DNA from: an uncultured Prevotellaceae bacterium
GTDB lineage: Bacteria; Bacteroidota; Bacteroidia; Bacteroidales; Bacteroidaceae
NCBI GenBank assembly: GCA_947167455.1
Contig: CAMVIB010000008.1
Location: forward strand, 1-64,000
DNA length: 64,000 nt
Direction: 5' to 3'
Shown here: positions 51,930 to 60,121 of the stretch, piece by piece
How positions within the stretch are numbered: position 1 is the stretch's first letter
Layout: the number at the start of each line of letters is the position of its first letter
Notes under the pieces: model-generated
The model's input: the letters and a program-made list of their open reading frames with translations, nothing else
Told to the model about the DNA's origin: nothing
Databases searched by the model: none
Made by a program: the position numbers and the translations under genes

Positions 51930-52973
51930 TTACTTGGGTATGAGCATTACAATTGTCTTTATGGCGAGGTCGAAGAACACCATCTTTGGGTTGACATTCT
52001 GTGTGATGTCGGTCTCTGCCTGTGCGAGTTCGTCATAGAACGGTATGACGTTTGCCTCGTTGATGAACCTGGCGAAGTTGCGGCTGAAGGCCTCTTGCTC
52101 CGGCGTGAGGGCGTTGAGTTGTGGCAGGCGGAAGTTATAGATGAAGTTTTCTCTCACCATGCGCTGGCAGAACTGCAGGAATGCCTTCTGTGGCTCGCGT
52201 CCCATGGCTGCCACCCTGTCTGCCCAGTCGCGCAGGTCCTTGACCTTGCGTTGATAGGCGAGCCTCATGAGCTGCACGAAGAGCTCAAGGTGGAGGCTGT
52301 CGTCCTTGGGCGGATGTGCCTGTCGGTATTCTTCCGTCGAGAGTGGCGGCACGAGGATTCTCTGTGTGCGGCTGACGATGGTGGGCAGCACCATGTCGGC
52401 ATCTTCTGTCACCATGAGGAAATGTGTGCCGGCAGGCGGTTCCTCGAAGAGCTTCAGCAGTGCGTTTGCCGTCTCGGCATTCATCTTCTCTGGCAGCCAT
52501 ATCACCATCACCTTACGCCCGCCCTGATTGCTCTTCAGCACGAGTTTACGCTGTATGTTGTCGGCCTCGGCAACATAATATGTCGCTTGCTGGTTGTCGG
52601 CACCCATGTCGGCGAGCCAGTCGTTGATATCGAAGTATGGACTCTCGAGCAGACGTGCCCTCCACTGGCTTATGTAGTGGTCGCTGATGGCATCCTTGGC
52701 ATCCTTGATCTTGTTGCCTCTCACTATGGGGAAGGCGAAATGCAGGTCAGGATGCTCGAGCTTGGCGGCCATGCGGCAGTCGATGCATTGCCCGCAAGGA
52801 TTACCGTCAGCATCACTGTGCTGGCACAACAACGCCTGTGCGAATTCTATGGCCAAGGCGAGTTTGCCGGCACCTTCGGGGCCGCAGAATAGGAGGGCGT
52901 GTGCCACGCGCCCTGCTGCGAGGTCTGCGTGCAGACGCTGCCTTACGGCTTGCTGACCGATGACGATAGACAT
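51930..52973 (-). CDS. holB: DNA polymerase III delta' subunit
   Basis: The 347-residue clamp-loader subunit reads IGQQAVRQRLHADLAAGRVAH at its start. The P-loop-like GPEGAGKL (31-38) has Leu instead of Ser/Thr, as expected for a delta' that does not hydrolyse ATP. A zinc module CGQC.DC lies near residues 58-63. ANALLKLFEEPPAGTHFLMV and VSRTQRI are conserved. -7 box TAAATTTG at 53138-53145 (minus), about 165 bp upstream. Confidence 0.95.
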   Translation of the reverse strand: MSIVIGQQAVRQRLHADLAAGRVAHALLFCGPEGAGKLALAIEFAQALLCQHSDADGNPCGQCIDCRMAAKLEHPDLHFAFPIVRGNKIKDAKDAISDHYISQWRARLLESPYFDINDWLADMGADNQQATYYVAEADNIQRKLVLKSNQGGRKVMVIWLPEKMNAETANALLKLFEEPPAGTHFLMVTEDADMVLPTIVSRTQRILVPPLSTEEYRQAHPPKDDSLHLELFVQLMRLAYQRKVKDLRDWADRVAAMGREPQKAFLQFCQRMVRENFIYNFRLPQLNALTPEQEAFSRNFARFINEANVIPFYDELAQAETDITQNVNPKMVFFDLAIKTIVMLIPK

Positions 52974-53137
52974 AGTGAGTAGGCTCTTGCGATTCGTTAG
53001 TGGTGAGTTCTGTTATGTGTCTTTGGACAACTCTATGACCATTCCGCGCACGCTAAGGCGGCAAGCGTGCGGAAATGCAGTCGTGTGTCGCGTGTCGCAA
53101 TGCTGGAAGATGGTGGTCGTGACGACGATTTCGGGTG

Positions 53138-53145
53138 CAAATTTA
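53138..53145 (-). promoter_or_regulatory. Candidate -7 box for holB-ricT-gldH
   Basis: TAAATTTG on the minus strand, far (about 165 bp) from ATG 52973. No TTG at 19-21 bp. The 292-bp gap (52974-53265) also holds an imperfect hairpin near 53041-53076 (ATTCCGCGCACGCT against AAGCGTGCGGAAAT) and otherwise nothing recognisable. Confidence 0.4.
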
Positions 53146-53265
53146 CATAAAATTCGCAATACATAAGCCAGTTGAATGAAGAAATTTCATTTTCTTAAGA
53201 GGAAAGACAAGCATTATTTGTGATAAAGGTGGATGAGGAGCATAAAACATGCTGACATACTTACC

Positions 53266-54357
53266 TCAGTCTTCTTTCCCTGCCACTTGCCGTGGCAGGA
53301 ATGTCCTATTCTCGAGACTTATGATGATGTCGAAGGGGAATCCCTCATAGCGTTTGCGCACCGCGACATTGGTGCTGTCGGCCAGCCTGCGCAGATAGCT
53401 CTCGAAGCGTGCGAGCGTTGAGGCATTGTCGTGCGGAGCCGTAGCGTAAGCCCCGATCTGTATTTCCCCCTTACGGGCATTGAAGAAGCGTTGATTGTGG
53501 TTGTTGGTAAACCACCAGTACATTTCCCGGAACTGCGAGCACTGCTTTGGCGACAGCAATGGCTCCACGAGAGATATTGCGCGGATGTTATTGAGGAAGG
53601 GCTGCGGCTGCTCGTCCGCCGCCGGTATGCCCAGTACTCTGGCGTAGCGATCGCGAAAGTATTCCGGTGCTGCCATGACCTGCCCAAGGAACTGGTGCAG
53701 TGGCGTGTGGTGGGCTATGCCGAAGTTCTCGATGGCCGACATGAATGTCAGCGGACTTGTGGCAGCACGTGCTGCGGCCAGGAGAGCTTCTCTCTGCTCA
53801 GCATATCGCATCTTGCCTAACCGTATGGCCAGCATCACGGCATCCACGAACATGATGTCTGCGCCGTGGCCCGTGGCCTCATGCGTAGCGAGGGGTGTCG
53901 GCCGCGTTGTCAGACATTCGTGCGGCACCACCGTGTCGTCGGGCATGATATGCCTGACCGTGAAACCCTCGTTGTCGAGGTAGCGTGACACATGCGTGAA
54001 GCGGTAACATCGCGTGGGGTCGGCCTCAGCAGCCATCAGCGCTATGTGGAAGCCACGTTGCACGCCAAGGGCTATGCGCTCTGCTCCTCGCAGAAATGAT
54101 GACGTGGCCGTGGCAAGGGCGTAGTCGATGCTGGGATTGGCGCTACACGCTGCAAACTCGTGGGTGAAGTCCAGATATCGAATGCCATATTCTTTGAGCA
54201 GAGGGCTCAACGCCGCCGCGTCATACTGAGGCTTAAGGGAGTCTGAAGGTTGAGGCCGCACGTCCACCACACAATCTACGCCACATTGCCTCAGTGTGTG
54301 TGCAAACTGCCCGACGCTGCGGCACGAGTAGCCGATTGTGTAGATGGATGATGTCAT
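53266..54357 (-). CDS. DUF488-domain protein with C-terminal extension
   Basis: The 363-residue protein starts MTSSIYTIGYSCRSVGQFAH, the TIGYS motif of DUF488, a family of unknown function with a rhodanese-like or nucleotide-processing-like fold. About 150 residues cover DUF488 (VDVRPQPSDSLKPQYDAA). The rest (about 165-363) has no domain I recognise. DUF488 proteins are usually about 120-190 residues, so the extra half is notable. It lies 10 bp upstream of the GH43/LamG gene in the minus-strand numbering, i.e. after that gene. Confidence 0.8.
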   Translation of the reverse strand: MTSSIYTIGYSCRSVGQFAHTLRQCGVDCVVDVRPQPSDSLKPQYDAAALSPLLKEYGIRYLDFTHEFAACSANPSIDYALATATSSFLRGAERIALGVQRGFHIALMAAEADPTRCYRFTHVSRYLDNEGFTVRHIMPDDTVVPHECLTTRPTPLATHEATGHGADIMFVDAVMLAIRLGKMRYAEQREALLAAARAATSPLTFMSAIENFGIAHHTPLHQFLGQVMAAPEYFRDRYARVLGIPAADEQPQPFLNNIRAISLVEPLLSPKQCSQFREMYWWFTNNHNQRFFNARKGEIQIGAYATAPHDNASTLARFESYLRRLADSTNVAVRKRYEGFPFDIIISLENRTFLPRQVAGKED

Positions 54358-54367
54358 GCCCTCATAT

Positions 54368-57271
54368 CTACCTTACGATGACCTTCCTTCCATTGCGGAC
54401 ATAAATGCCTTGCGGCAGACGGCCGGCATTCATTAGTCGCCCGCTGAGGTCGTAGGTTGCGGCATCGGCAGCACGGTGGGTGTCGGGCTGCACGGCATCG
54501 ACGGCGGTGTTGCCGTTAGGGCCGAAGTCAATGGTACGTCCTGAGAGGGTGTAGAGCGTGCGCACGTCAGTGGCCGACAGCGCACGGTCGTAGATAAGCA
54601 GGTCATCGATGAAGGCCTCTGCCGTGCCGTTCTTGCCGCCGATACCCATCTGCAGGAAGCCTGCCTTGGCGACCGAAGTCATGAGCTTGCCATAGTCGAA
54701 AAGTCTGGCTGCCTGCGTAACCGTCGTTGAGTTCCCGGCACTCGAAGTGAAGGTCTTATGAGCCTTCTTGACGCCGTTGACATAAAGCGTAAGCCCGTCG
54801 TCAGCACTGGAGGTGACGGTCACCAGAGTCCACTCGTCGGTCGGGATGAAGCCCGTGGCGTTGGTGGGACGGCCCTCGGCGTTGATCTTCAGCTCATTGG
54901 CCATGAAATTGTCCGTCTCGGTCTCAAAGGCCATCGTGGCATTGGCGGTGAGGTAGAAGCGTTCGGAGACTCCGTTGAGGTTGCCCTGCTTGTCAGTGAA
55001 GCCCCACAGCGTGGCAGCGAGATCGGAGGCAGCGGTGCAACGCACGTAGGCCGACACGGTGAAGCCCGTCAGCGTGCGGCCTTTCAGCGGGTTTGTCAGG
55101 CGTGTGTAGCTCTCGTTCTTTGCCACTCCGCCATACTGGTGCAGTACGTTGCCGTAACGTGAGGCATCGGCATCGAGTGTCGGCGTCTTGCCCTGGCCTG
55201 TCTTTCCGAAGAATGCCGTCTGTGCGGCATCGTAGGCATTGGCTTGGGGCTTGGCATCGAAGTCGTAGTAGGCAATGAGTCCCGTGCGTATGTCGCCGGC
55301 AGGGACGACCTCATGCTGTGCCGTGACGGTGAACGTCTGCTCGTAATAAGCCTTTCCGGCACTGATGCGGCATGTGAGGGTGAGCTTAGTGTCGGCGGCT
55401 GCGGGTGTATATCTGCCGTCGTCGGAAATCACTTCAGGTGCCGACGATGTCCATGTCACCTTGGCGCCGAAGCGTGGCTCGTATGCTGCCAGAGGCAGGT
55501 GGCGGTTGACGCTTTGGTTGTTCCTCACCGGGAAGTTGTAGTTCTTCACGGCATAGGCCACGGCACTCTCGTCCTCGAGTTTGTATGCCCATAGGCTGAC
55601 GCCTGACTTAGCCTGTCCGGTGATGGCGATGGCCTTGAGCGTCGTGCCATCGACGGTCTGCGGCACCACGACACCGTTGTAGGTCACGCCGCCGACCCTG
55701 ACAGCGATGTATGCAGTGCCGTCGGTCAGCGTCCATGTGCCCGTGAGGTCGCCGCTGATCCTGCCATCGGCTGTCAGGGTCATGCTCACGGGTGTCACCT
55801 CCTCGAAGTGCTCGTGGTCGAGTTTGTAGCGGTGTATGAGAACGTCGTAGGTGCCGGGGATGTCAGCCTTGACATAGTGGCATCCGGAGGCTATGCTGTC
55901 ATCGTTGACCGTCTCACCGTCGAACTCAAACGGTGCCGCCACAGGCCAGCCGTCGCGGTTGAGGAACAGCTGGTGTGTGCGCACGAGGTGACCTGCCGTG
56001 CCGTTGTTGAACTTGGTGTGATAGACCACGAAGTTGCGCCCCATGTCGTCGGCTGTGGCGCTGTTATGACCCTGTGCGCACTCGCCCACGGTCTGGAAGC
56101 CCCAGCCGTTGTAGGCACCCAGAAGCTTCATGCCGCCGTTTGTCTGCGCACCAGGACCCACGGTGACCCATCCCCGGTTGTGGAAACAGGCATCGAGGTT
56201 GTTGGCATCGACGTACACGCCGTCGGGCGTGGAGCTGCGGAAGAGGCGCATCTCGTAGCCGCCGTCGGGGGCAAAGCCGCCGTAGCTAATGAAGAGGTAG
56301 TAGTAATCTCCGATGTGCTGTATGTAGCTGCCTTCGCCGCTACTATAGTAACCTCCGGCAATGCGTTTGCCAAAGTAGGGGTCACTGAGTGCGCGGCCGT
56401 TGCCGTCGCTCTTGAACTCGTAGGTGTAGGTGTAGTCGCGCAGACCCGTCTGCTTGTCCAGGCGTATGATGAAGATGCCTCCGCTCCACGAGCCATAGGT
56501 CATCCACAGCTCGCCCTGCTCGTCAAAGAACACGCAGGGGTCGATGTCGTTTGTCCACCACGTACCCCAGTCACCCCCTTTGTTGTAGCGCGAGGGCAGG
56601 GCGTTCTGATTGCCGATGACGAGCTCGAGGTCGGTCTTCTTCCACGAGATCTCTGGCGTGGAGGCGTTGATGAATCCGCTGTAGTGCACAGGACCCTGAT
56701 AGACATAAGGGCCGGTGATTTTGTCGGCCGTGAGCAGCACGATGACCGAGTGCCATCTGTCGCCGTTGAGACTCATGTACATCATCCACTTCTGCGTGTT
56801 GGGGTTGTAGATAAGGTCGGGTGCCCACATGTTGCCCGCAATATTCCAGTCGGCCTGATCGCCGTGAGCCCATGCCTTGGCGTCGAAGGGGCCGAAGTCC
56901 ACATCCTGCTCCTGACCGTTCACAAGGGCACGCACCGTGGTTGTGGCGTTGGCCGAGAAGGCATCGGCATAGGGGCATTGCACGGCATTGCCGTTTGAGG
57001 CCAGGCGGCCGAAAAGCACGTCGCCATTGAGGCCGCTCCAGTTCTGCATGTTGTCGGTCGAGCGAGCCCAGCCGCGGTGCGAGCCAATGACGTAGAACGT
57101 CTTGCCCTGAACATGAACGACACTAGGGTCGTGCACGCTCACCGAGTTACGTGTCTTAGTCCTGTATATCGTGTTGATGTCGCTCAGCGAGATGGCCGTG
57201 CCTTCGTCGGCACGGGCTTGTGATGATGCTGCCAGCAGTAGCGATGCAGCCAGAAGGGTACAAATCTTCAT
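54368..57271 (-). CDS. Secreted GH43 enzyme with Ig-like, LamG and C-terminal sorting modules
   Basis: The 967-residue protein has a signal peptide (MKICTLLAASLLLAASSQARA). The GH43 propeller begins HDPSVVHVQGKTFYVIG (Asp48 the predicted base) and includes WAPDLIYNPNTQKWMMYMS and EGSYIQHIGDYYYLFISYGG. An arabinosidase-type C-domain, a bacterial Ig-like segment (AVKNYNFPVRNNQSVNRHLP, VTWTSSAPEVIS) and a LamG domain (LIAYYDFDAKPQANAYDAAQ, EAFIDDLLIYDRALSATDV) follow, then the end TYDLSGRLMNAGRLPQGIYV and RNGRKVIVR. Probably an arabinan-active surface enzyme. Start at 57271 because upstream codons cross the promoter. Confidence 0.9.
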   Translation of the reverse strand: MKICTLLAASLLLAASSQARADEGTAISLSDINTIYRTKTRNSVSVHDPSVVHVQGKTFYVIGSHRGWARSTDNMQNWSGLNGDVLFGRLASNGNAVQCPYADAFSANATTTVRALVNGQEQDVDFGPFDAKAWAHGDQADWNIAGNMWAPDLIYNPNTQKWMMYMSLNGDRWHSVIVLLTADKITGPYVYQGPVHYSGFINASTPEISWKKTDLELVIGNQNALPSRYNKGGDWGTWWTNDIDPCVFFDEQGELWMTYGSWSGGIFIIRLDKQTGLRDYTYTYEFKSDGNGRALSDPYFGKRIAGGYYSSGEGSYIQHIGDYYYLFISYGGFAPDGGYEMRLFRSSTPDGVYVDANNLDACFHNRGWVTVGPGAQTNGGMKLLGAYNGWGFQTVGECAQGHNSATADDMGRNFVVYHTKFNNGTAGHLVRTHQLFLNRDGWPVAAPFEFDGETVNDDSIASGCHYVKADIPGTYDVLIHRYKLDHEHFEEVTPVSMTLTADGRISGDLTGTWTLTDGTAYIAVRVGGVTYNGVVVPQTVDGTTLKAIAITGQAKSGVSLWAYKLEDESAVAYAVKNYNFPVRNNQSVNRHLPLAAYEPRFGAKVTWTSSAPEVISDDGRYTPAAADTKLTLTCRISAGKAYYEQTFTVTAQHEVVPAGDIRTGLIAYYDFDAKPQANAYDAAQTAFFGKTGQGKTPTLDADASRYGNVLHQYGGVAKNESYTRLTNPLKGRTLTGFTVSAYVRCTAASDLAATLWGFTDKQGNLNGVSERFYLTANATMAFETETDNFMANELKINAEGRPTNATGFIPTDEWTLVTVTSSADDGLTLYVNGVKKAHKTFTSSAGNSTTVTQAARLFDYGKLMTSVAKAGFLQMGIGGKNGTAEAFIDDLLIYDRALSATDVRTLYTLSGRTIDFGPNGNTAVDAVQPDTHRAADAATYDLSGRLMNAGRLPQGIYVRNGRKVIVR

Positions 57272-57305
57272 AAGGGCAAATGATAGAATGATTGAAAATC
57301 GTCCA

Positions 57306-57313
57306 CAAAAGTA
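57306..57313 (-). promoter_or_regulatory. -7 box of the GH43/LamG gene
   Basis: Minus-strand TACTTTTG, 35 bp upstream of ATG 57271. Supports the chosen start. Confidence 0.5.
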
Positions 57314-57384
57314 GTGGTTTTCGTTGTAAAAGCTTAAAAAAACGCATGTTTTAACGTCATTTAATATAAATAAGGTGTAAGTTT

Positions 57385-57415
57385 TTGGCCAGTTCGCAAG
57401 AAAACACGTTCTTTG
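57385..57415 (+). promoter_or_regulatory. OmpA-family gene promoter
   Basis: TTG 57385-57387, a 20-bp spacer and GTTCTTTG 57408-57415. The -7 box is one base from TAnnTTTG. Leader about 85 nt. Confidence 0.55.
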
Positions 57416-57505
57416 CACCGCAAAACGGCATCCGCAGGGCATCGGGAGAACCACTACCCTACCCCACACACCGACAGCAAAATTCACGAATAGCTAACCA
57501 ACAAC

Positions 57506-58363
57506 ATGACAACAATGAAAAAACTCATCATCATCATCACCGCCGGCATGCTGCTGGGCTCTTGTGTCAGCAAGAAGCAGTTCGCCGAGCTGCAGACCAA
57601 CTACACCTCCCTTCAGGGCCAGTACCAGCAGGCCAAGGAGGAGCTAGCCTCCAAGACAGCCACCATCAAGAGCCTCGAGGAGCGCCTGGCAGAGGCCAAA
57701 GCCAACAACGAGAGCCTGCGCAGCCAGTATGAGCAGCTGCAGAAGTCACTCAACATGAGCATCGCCCAAAACACCGAGGGCAACATCAACATCTCAAAGC
57801 TCGTCGATGAGATTAATGCCAGCAACAAGTTCATCAAGCAGCTCGTCGAAGCCAAGGACAAGAGCGACAGCCTCAACATGGTGCTCACCAACAACCTCAC
57901 ACGCTCGCTCTCTAAGGAGGAACTCTCTGAAGTCGATGTGCAGGTGCTCAAGGGCGTTGTCTATATCTCACTGGCCGACAACATGCTCTACCAGAGCGGC
58001 AGCTACAAGATCAACAGCCGTGCCGCCGAGACGCTGTCCAAGATCGCCAAGATCATCAACGACTATCGCGACTACGAGGTCCTCATCGAGGGCAACACCG
58101 ACAACGTTCCCATCAGCCGCGAGAACATCCGCAACAACTGGGATCTGGCCGCCCTGCGAGCATCGAGTGTCGTGCAGGAGCTGCAGAACACCTATGGCGT
58201 CGATCCCAAGCGTATGACTGCCGGCAGCCGTGGCGAGTACAACCCCATTGCCGACAACGACACGCCACTGGGACGCCAGCGCAACCGCCGCACACAAATC
58301 ATCATCACGCCTAAGCTCGACGAGTTCCTCGACCTTATCGATCAGGCACCGGCCGACGAGTAA
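57506..58363 (+). CDS. OmpA-family lipoprotein
   Basis: The 285-residue protein has a lipoprotein signal (MLLGSC, Cys20). A coiled coil from about 28 to 95 (LQTNYTSLQGQYQQAKEELA, EERLAEAKANNESLRSQYEQ) leads to a C-terminal OmpA peptidoglycan-binding domain (IEGNTDNVPISRENIRNNWD, RMTAGSRGEYNPIADNDTPL). It anchors the outer membrane to peptidoglycan. ATG 57515 (MKKLIIII) is an equally good start. A long hairpin and terminator follow. Confidence 0.92.
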   Translation: MTTMKKLIIIITAGMLLGSCVSKKQFAELQTNYTSLQGQYQQAKEELASKTATIKSLEERLAEAKANNESLRSQYEQLQKSLNMSIAQNTEGNINISKLVDEINASNKFIKQLVEAKDKSDSLNMVLTNNLTRSLSKEELSEVDVQVLKGVVYISLADNMLYQSGSYKINSRAAETLSKIAKIINDYRDYEVLIEGNTDNVPISRENIRNNWDLAALRASSVVQELQNTYGVDPKRMTAGSRGEYNPIADNDTPLGRQRNRRTQIIITPKLDEFLDLIDQAPADE

Positions 58364-58399
58364 GCCTCAAGTCAGGAAGACAGAACGAATCCCTCTTTC

Positions 58400-58482
58400 T
58401 TAAGGTGGGTTCTATAAATAGCTTTGATTTGCTCTTGGACTTCTTCGAGCAAATCAAAGCTTTTTTATAGAACCCACCTTAA
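58400..58482 (+). terminator. Long hairpin terminator with repeat-family ends
   Basis: Left arm 58400-58434 (starts TTAAGGTGGGTTCTATAA, ends TTTGATTTGCTC) pairs with right arm 58447-58482 (starts GAGCAAATCAAAGC, ends AACCCACCTTAA) over about 35 bp with one indel. The inner GAGCAAATCAAAGC plus TTTTTT is a classic terminator for the OmpA gene, 37 bp after its stop. The outer AGGTGGGTTCTATAA word is also at 13345. Confidence 0.85.
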
Positions 58483-58517
58483 TATAATGCACGTTCATCC
58501 TACGGGCTGATAATTTG

Positions 58518-58593
58518 TAACCTTCCGAATGCAGCCGCTCAACTTCCTAGAAAAGTAACCATCCGAATGCAGCCGCTCAACTTCCTAGAAAAG
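58518..58593. repeat. Two tandem copies of a 38-bp unit at the IS66 remnant edge
   Basis: Copies 58518-58555 and 58556-58593 share TCCGAATGCAGCCGCTCAAC and TTCCTAGAAAAG and differ at one base. They abut the hairpin at 58595-58625 that ends the IS66 fragment and may be the old element end or a slipped duplication. Confidence 0.9.
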
Positions 58594-58606
58594 ACAAAAC
58601 CGGACT

Positions 58607-58943
58607 CTATCGGAGTTCGGTTTTGCAGTTATATGGCAGCAATGCCACAATCTGATTCTCGTCCATGCCCGGCCTGATCCTCTCCAAGGCGTGCGTGAGC
58701 CATCTGAGAGGGTTGATGCCCACGATGGAGCAGCTCTCAAGCAATGTATAGAACAGGGCGTTGTCTTCTGCACCGCGGTCGTTCTTGCTGAAGAGGTAGT
58801 TCTTGCGCCCCATCACCGACGGGCGTTGTCCGCGCTCGACGGCGTTGTTGTCTATCTGATGCAGCCCTGTGCCTCGATGAACTTGCGACGCACATGTGCC
58901 ATGCAACCCAGCAGGATCACGTCTTCCTCAGTGGCTGCATGCA
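58607..58943 (-). pseudogene. IS66-family transposase remnant (internally deleted)
   Basis: One frame has IDNNAVERGQRPSVMGRKNY and NALFYTLLESCSIVGINPLRW, the C-terminal block of IS66 TnpC. In another frame immediately upstream (about 58870-58925) is GCMAHVRRKFIEAQ, the conserved C-x-A-H-x-R-R-K-F block. In intact TnpC these are about 100 residues apart, so an internal deletion and frameshift fused them. The DDE catalysis and N-terminus are gone. The hairpin AAAACCG...CGGTTTT at 58595-58625 is the element's original terminator or end. Confidence 0.88.
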
Positions 58944-58944
58944 C

Positions 58945-59409
58945 TCAATACATACCATGTCGGATCTCCAACATATTAGTTAACCATAGCTGATGTGCGA
59001 CTGAGCAGAGCAGCAAGATGATTATGGTGGAGAGAACGTATGTTGCAGGTCGTTTCTCGTGCCAGCACAAAACGGCGAGGGAGACAGTTGACGCAGTGAT
59101 AAACGGAATAAGCATGGAGGTCATTGGCATCAGATGATACAGCTCAAACTGCCCGCAGATGATGTAGGTTAAGCGCCCTGGTATTTCCAGCAAGAAGCGT
59201 CCCAAGCTAAGAGCAACGACTATACCTATGAGTGACGTGCCTTGCTGACTACTCTTAGATGCAAAGTACCAAGCCACACCGAAGAAACAGATGCTCTCGG
59301 CATACGCAGCATCGTAGAATGACACGTGACGTATTGGAAATGAACAGATGAACAGCGACATGGCTACGGTGACCATGATAAGGTATGGGCGTAAGTTGTA
59401 TGATTTCAT
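58945..59409 (-). CDS. Four-helix membrane protein B of an uncharacterised operon
   Basis: The 154-residue protein has about four hydrophobic helices (near 9-24, 37-50, 62-80 and 96-150 in two segments). The FYDAAYAESICFFGVAWYFA and RFLLEIPGRLTYI stretches align with LYHGAYVVSVSFFVFTWCCA and LDFIDRLTDISA of the 59693 gene, so the two are paralogues. No family recognised. The start at ATG 59409 (MKSYNLRPY) leaves 28 bp after the cysteine-rich lipoprotein. It ends 1 bp from the IS66 remnant, so its 3' end may be truncated or altered. Confidence 0.75.
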   Translation of the reverse strand: MKSYNLRPYLIMVTVAMSLFICSFPIRHVSFYDAAYAESICFFGVAWYFASKSSQQGTSLIGIVVALSLGRFLLEIPGRLTYIICGQFELYHLMPMTSMLIPFITASTVSLAVLCWHEKRPATYVLSTIIILLLCSVAHQLWLTNMLEIRHGMY

Positions 59410-59437
59410 AGTGTAATGTGATATTATTGTTGGTAAT

Positions 59438-59659
59438 TTAGCAGGTCCCATCACAGTCCTTGCCGCCCATGATGCCGCAACCGCCGCTTGTAACATTGCA
59501 GTGTCCTCTTTCACATGGGTTTGTCAGAGGGCAGAAACCGACCCAAAAATAGCAATTGCAATCAGGTTTCTCACCAGGAATGATTGGTTCGACGTCTGTT
59601 TGCGTGCATGACTGCAACAATATAGCCGCCGTCATAATGATGAAAAATTTTTTTACCAT
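59438..59659 (-). CDS. Small cysteine-rich lipoprotein
   Basis: The 73-residue protein has a lipoprotein signal (IIMTAAILLQSC, Cys18) and a 55-residue mature part with eight further cysteines (34, 36, 43, 49, 54, 61, 69, 73) and little else conserved: PDCNCYFWVGFCPLTNPCER then a Gly-rich end with final Cys. It could hold four disulfides and resembles NVEALA-type small secreted Bacteroidales proteins in style but not in sequence. It sits between two related membrane proteins. No function assigned. Confidence 0.75.
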   Translation of the reverse strand: MVKKFFIIMTAAILLQSCTQTDVEPIIPGEKPDCNCYFWVGFCPLTNPCERGHCNVTSGGCGIMGGKDCDGTC

Positions 59660-59692
59660 TGTTGATTGTAAATTAAAAGGATTAATAATGTT

Positions 59693-60103
59693 TCATCGCA
59701 AAACCCAGTAAGGATATATGTATGAGTTTATGATGATAATGGTGATGGCAGCCCAACTATAGAATAGTGGTGTTTGCTTACGGAAACAGACAAAAGCGGC
59801 TATACTGCTGAAGAGACAGATGAACGGCAGTGGCAAGCTGTTCATGGATGCACTTATGTCGGTAAGTCTGTCAATGAAATCCAGACTCACAAAGCCGCCA
59901 ATGATAGCGTAAAGTACTCCCGTGACTGGAACATCTTTCCTTTGGCAGCGGTAAGCGCAACACCAAGTGAACACAAAGAAGCTCACAGACACGACGTAGG
60001 CACCGTGATAGAGAGACAGGCGGTTAAACTGACAGGCGCATAAATACAGCAGCGCCGAAGTGGCTGCTATTGCGGCATAAGGTTTTTTGATTGTTGTCTG
60101 CAT
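59693..60103 (-). CDS. Four-helix membrane protein A of an uncharacterised operon
   Basis: The 136-residue protein has four hydrophobic stretches (about 10-24, 33-50, 60-75 and 90-130). It is a paralogue of the 58945 gene, sharing the YHGAYVVSVSFFVFTW-like block. The tail YIYPYWVLR is aromatic. It starts 18 bp after the DUF1573-like gene and 33 bp before the cysteine-rich lipoprotein. No conserved residues suggest enzyme chemistry beyond scattered cysteines (Cys22, Cys24, Cys48, Cys49, Cys53, Cys96, Cys106). Confidence 0.75.
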   Translation of the reverse strand: MQTTIKKPYAAIAATSALLYLCACQFNRLSLYHGAYVVSVSFFVFTWCCAYRCQRKDVPVTGVLYAIIGGFVSLDFIDRLTDISASMNSLPLPFICLFSSIAAFVCFRKQTPLFYSWAAITIIIINSYIYPYWVLR

Positions 60104-60121
60104 GATGTGTAATGTTAAAAA

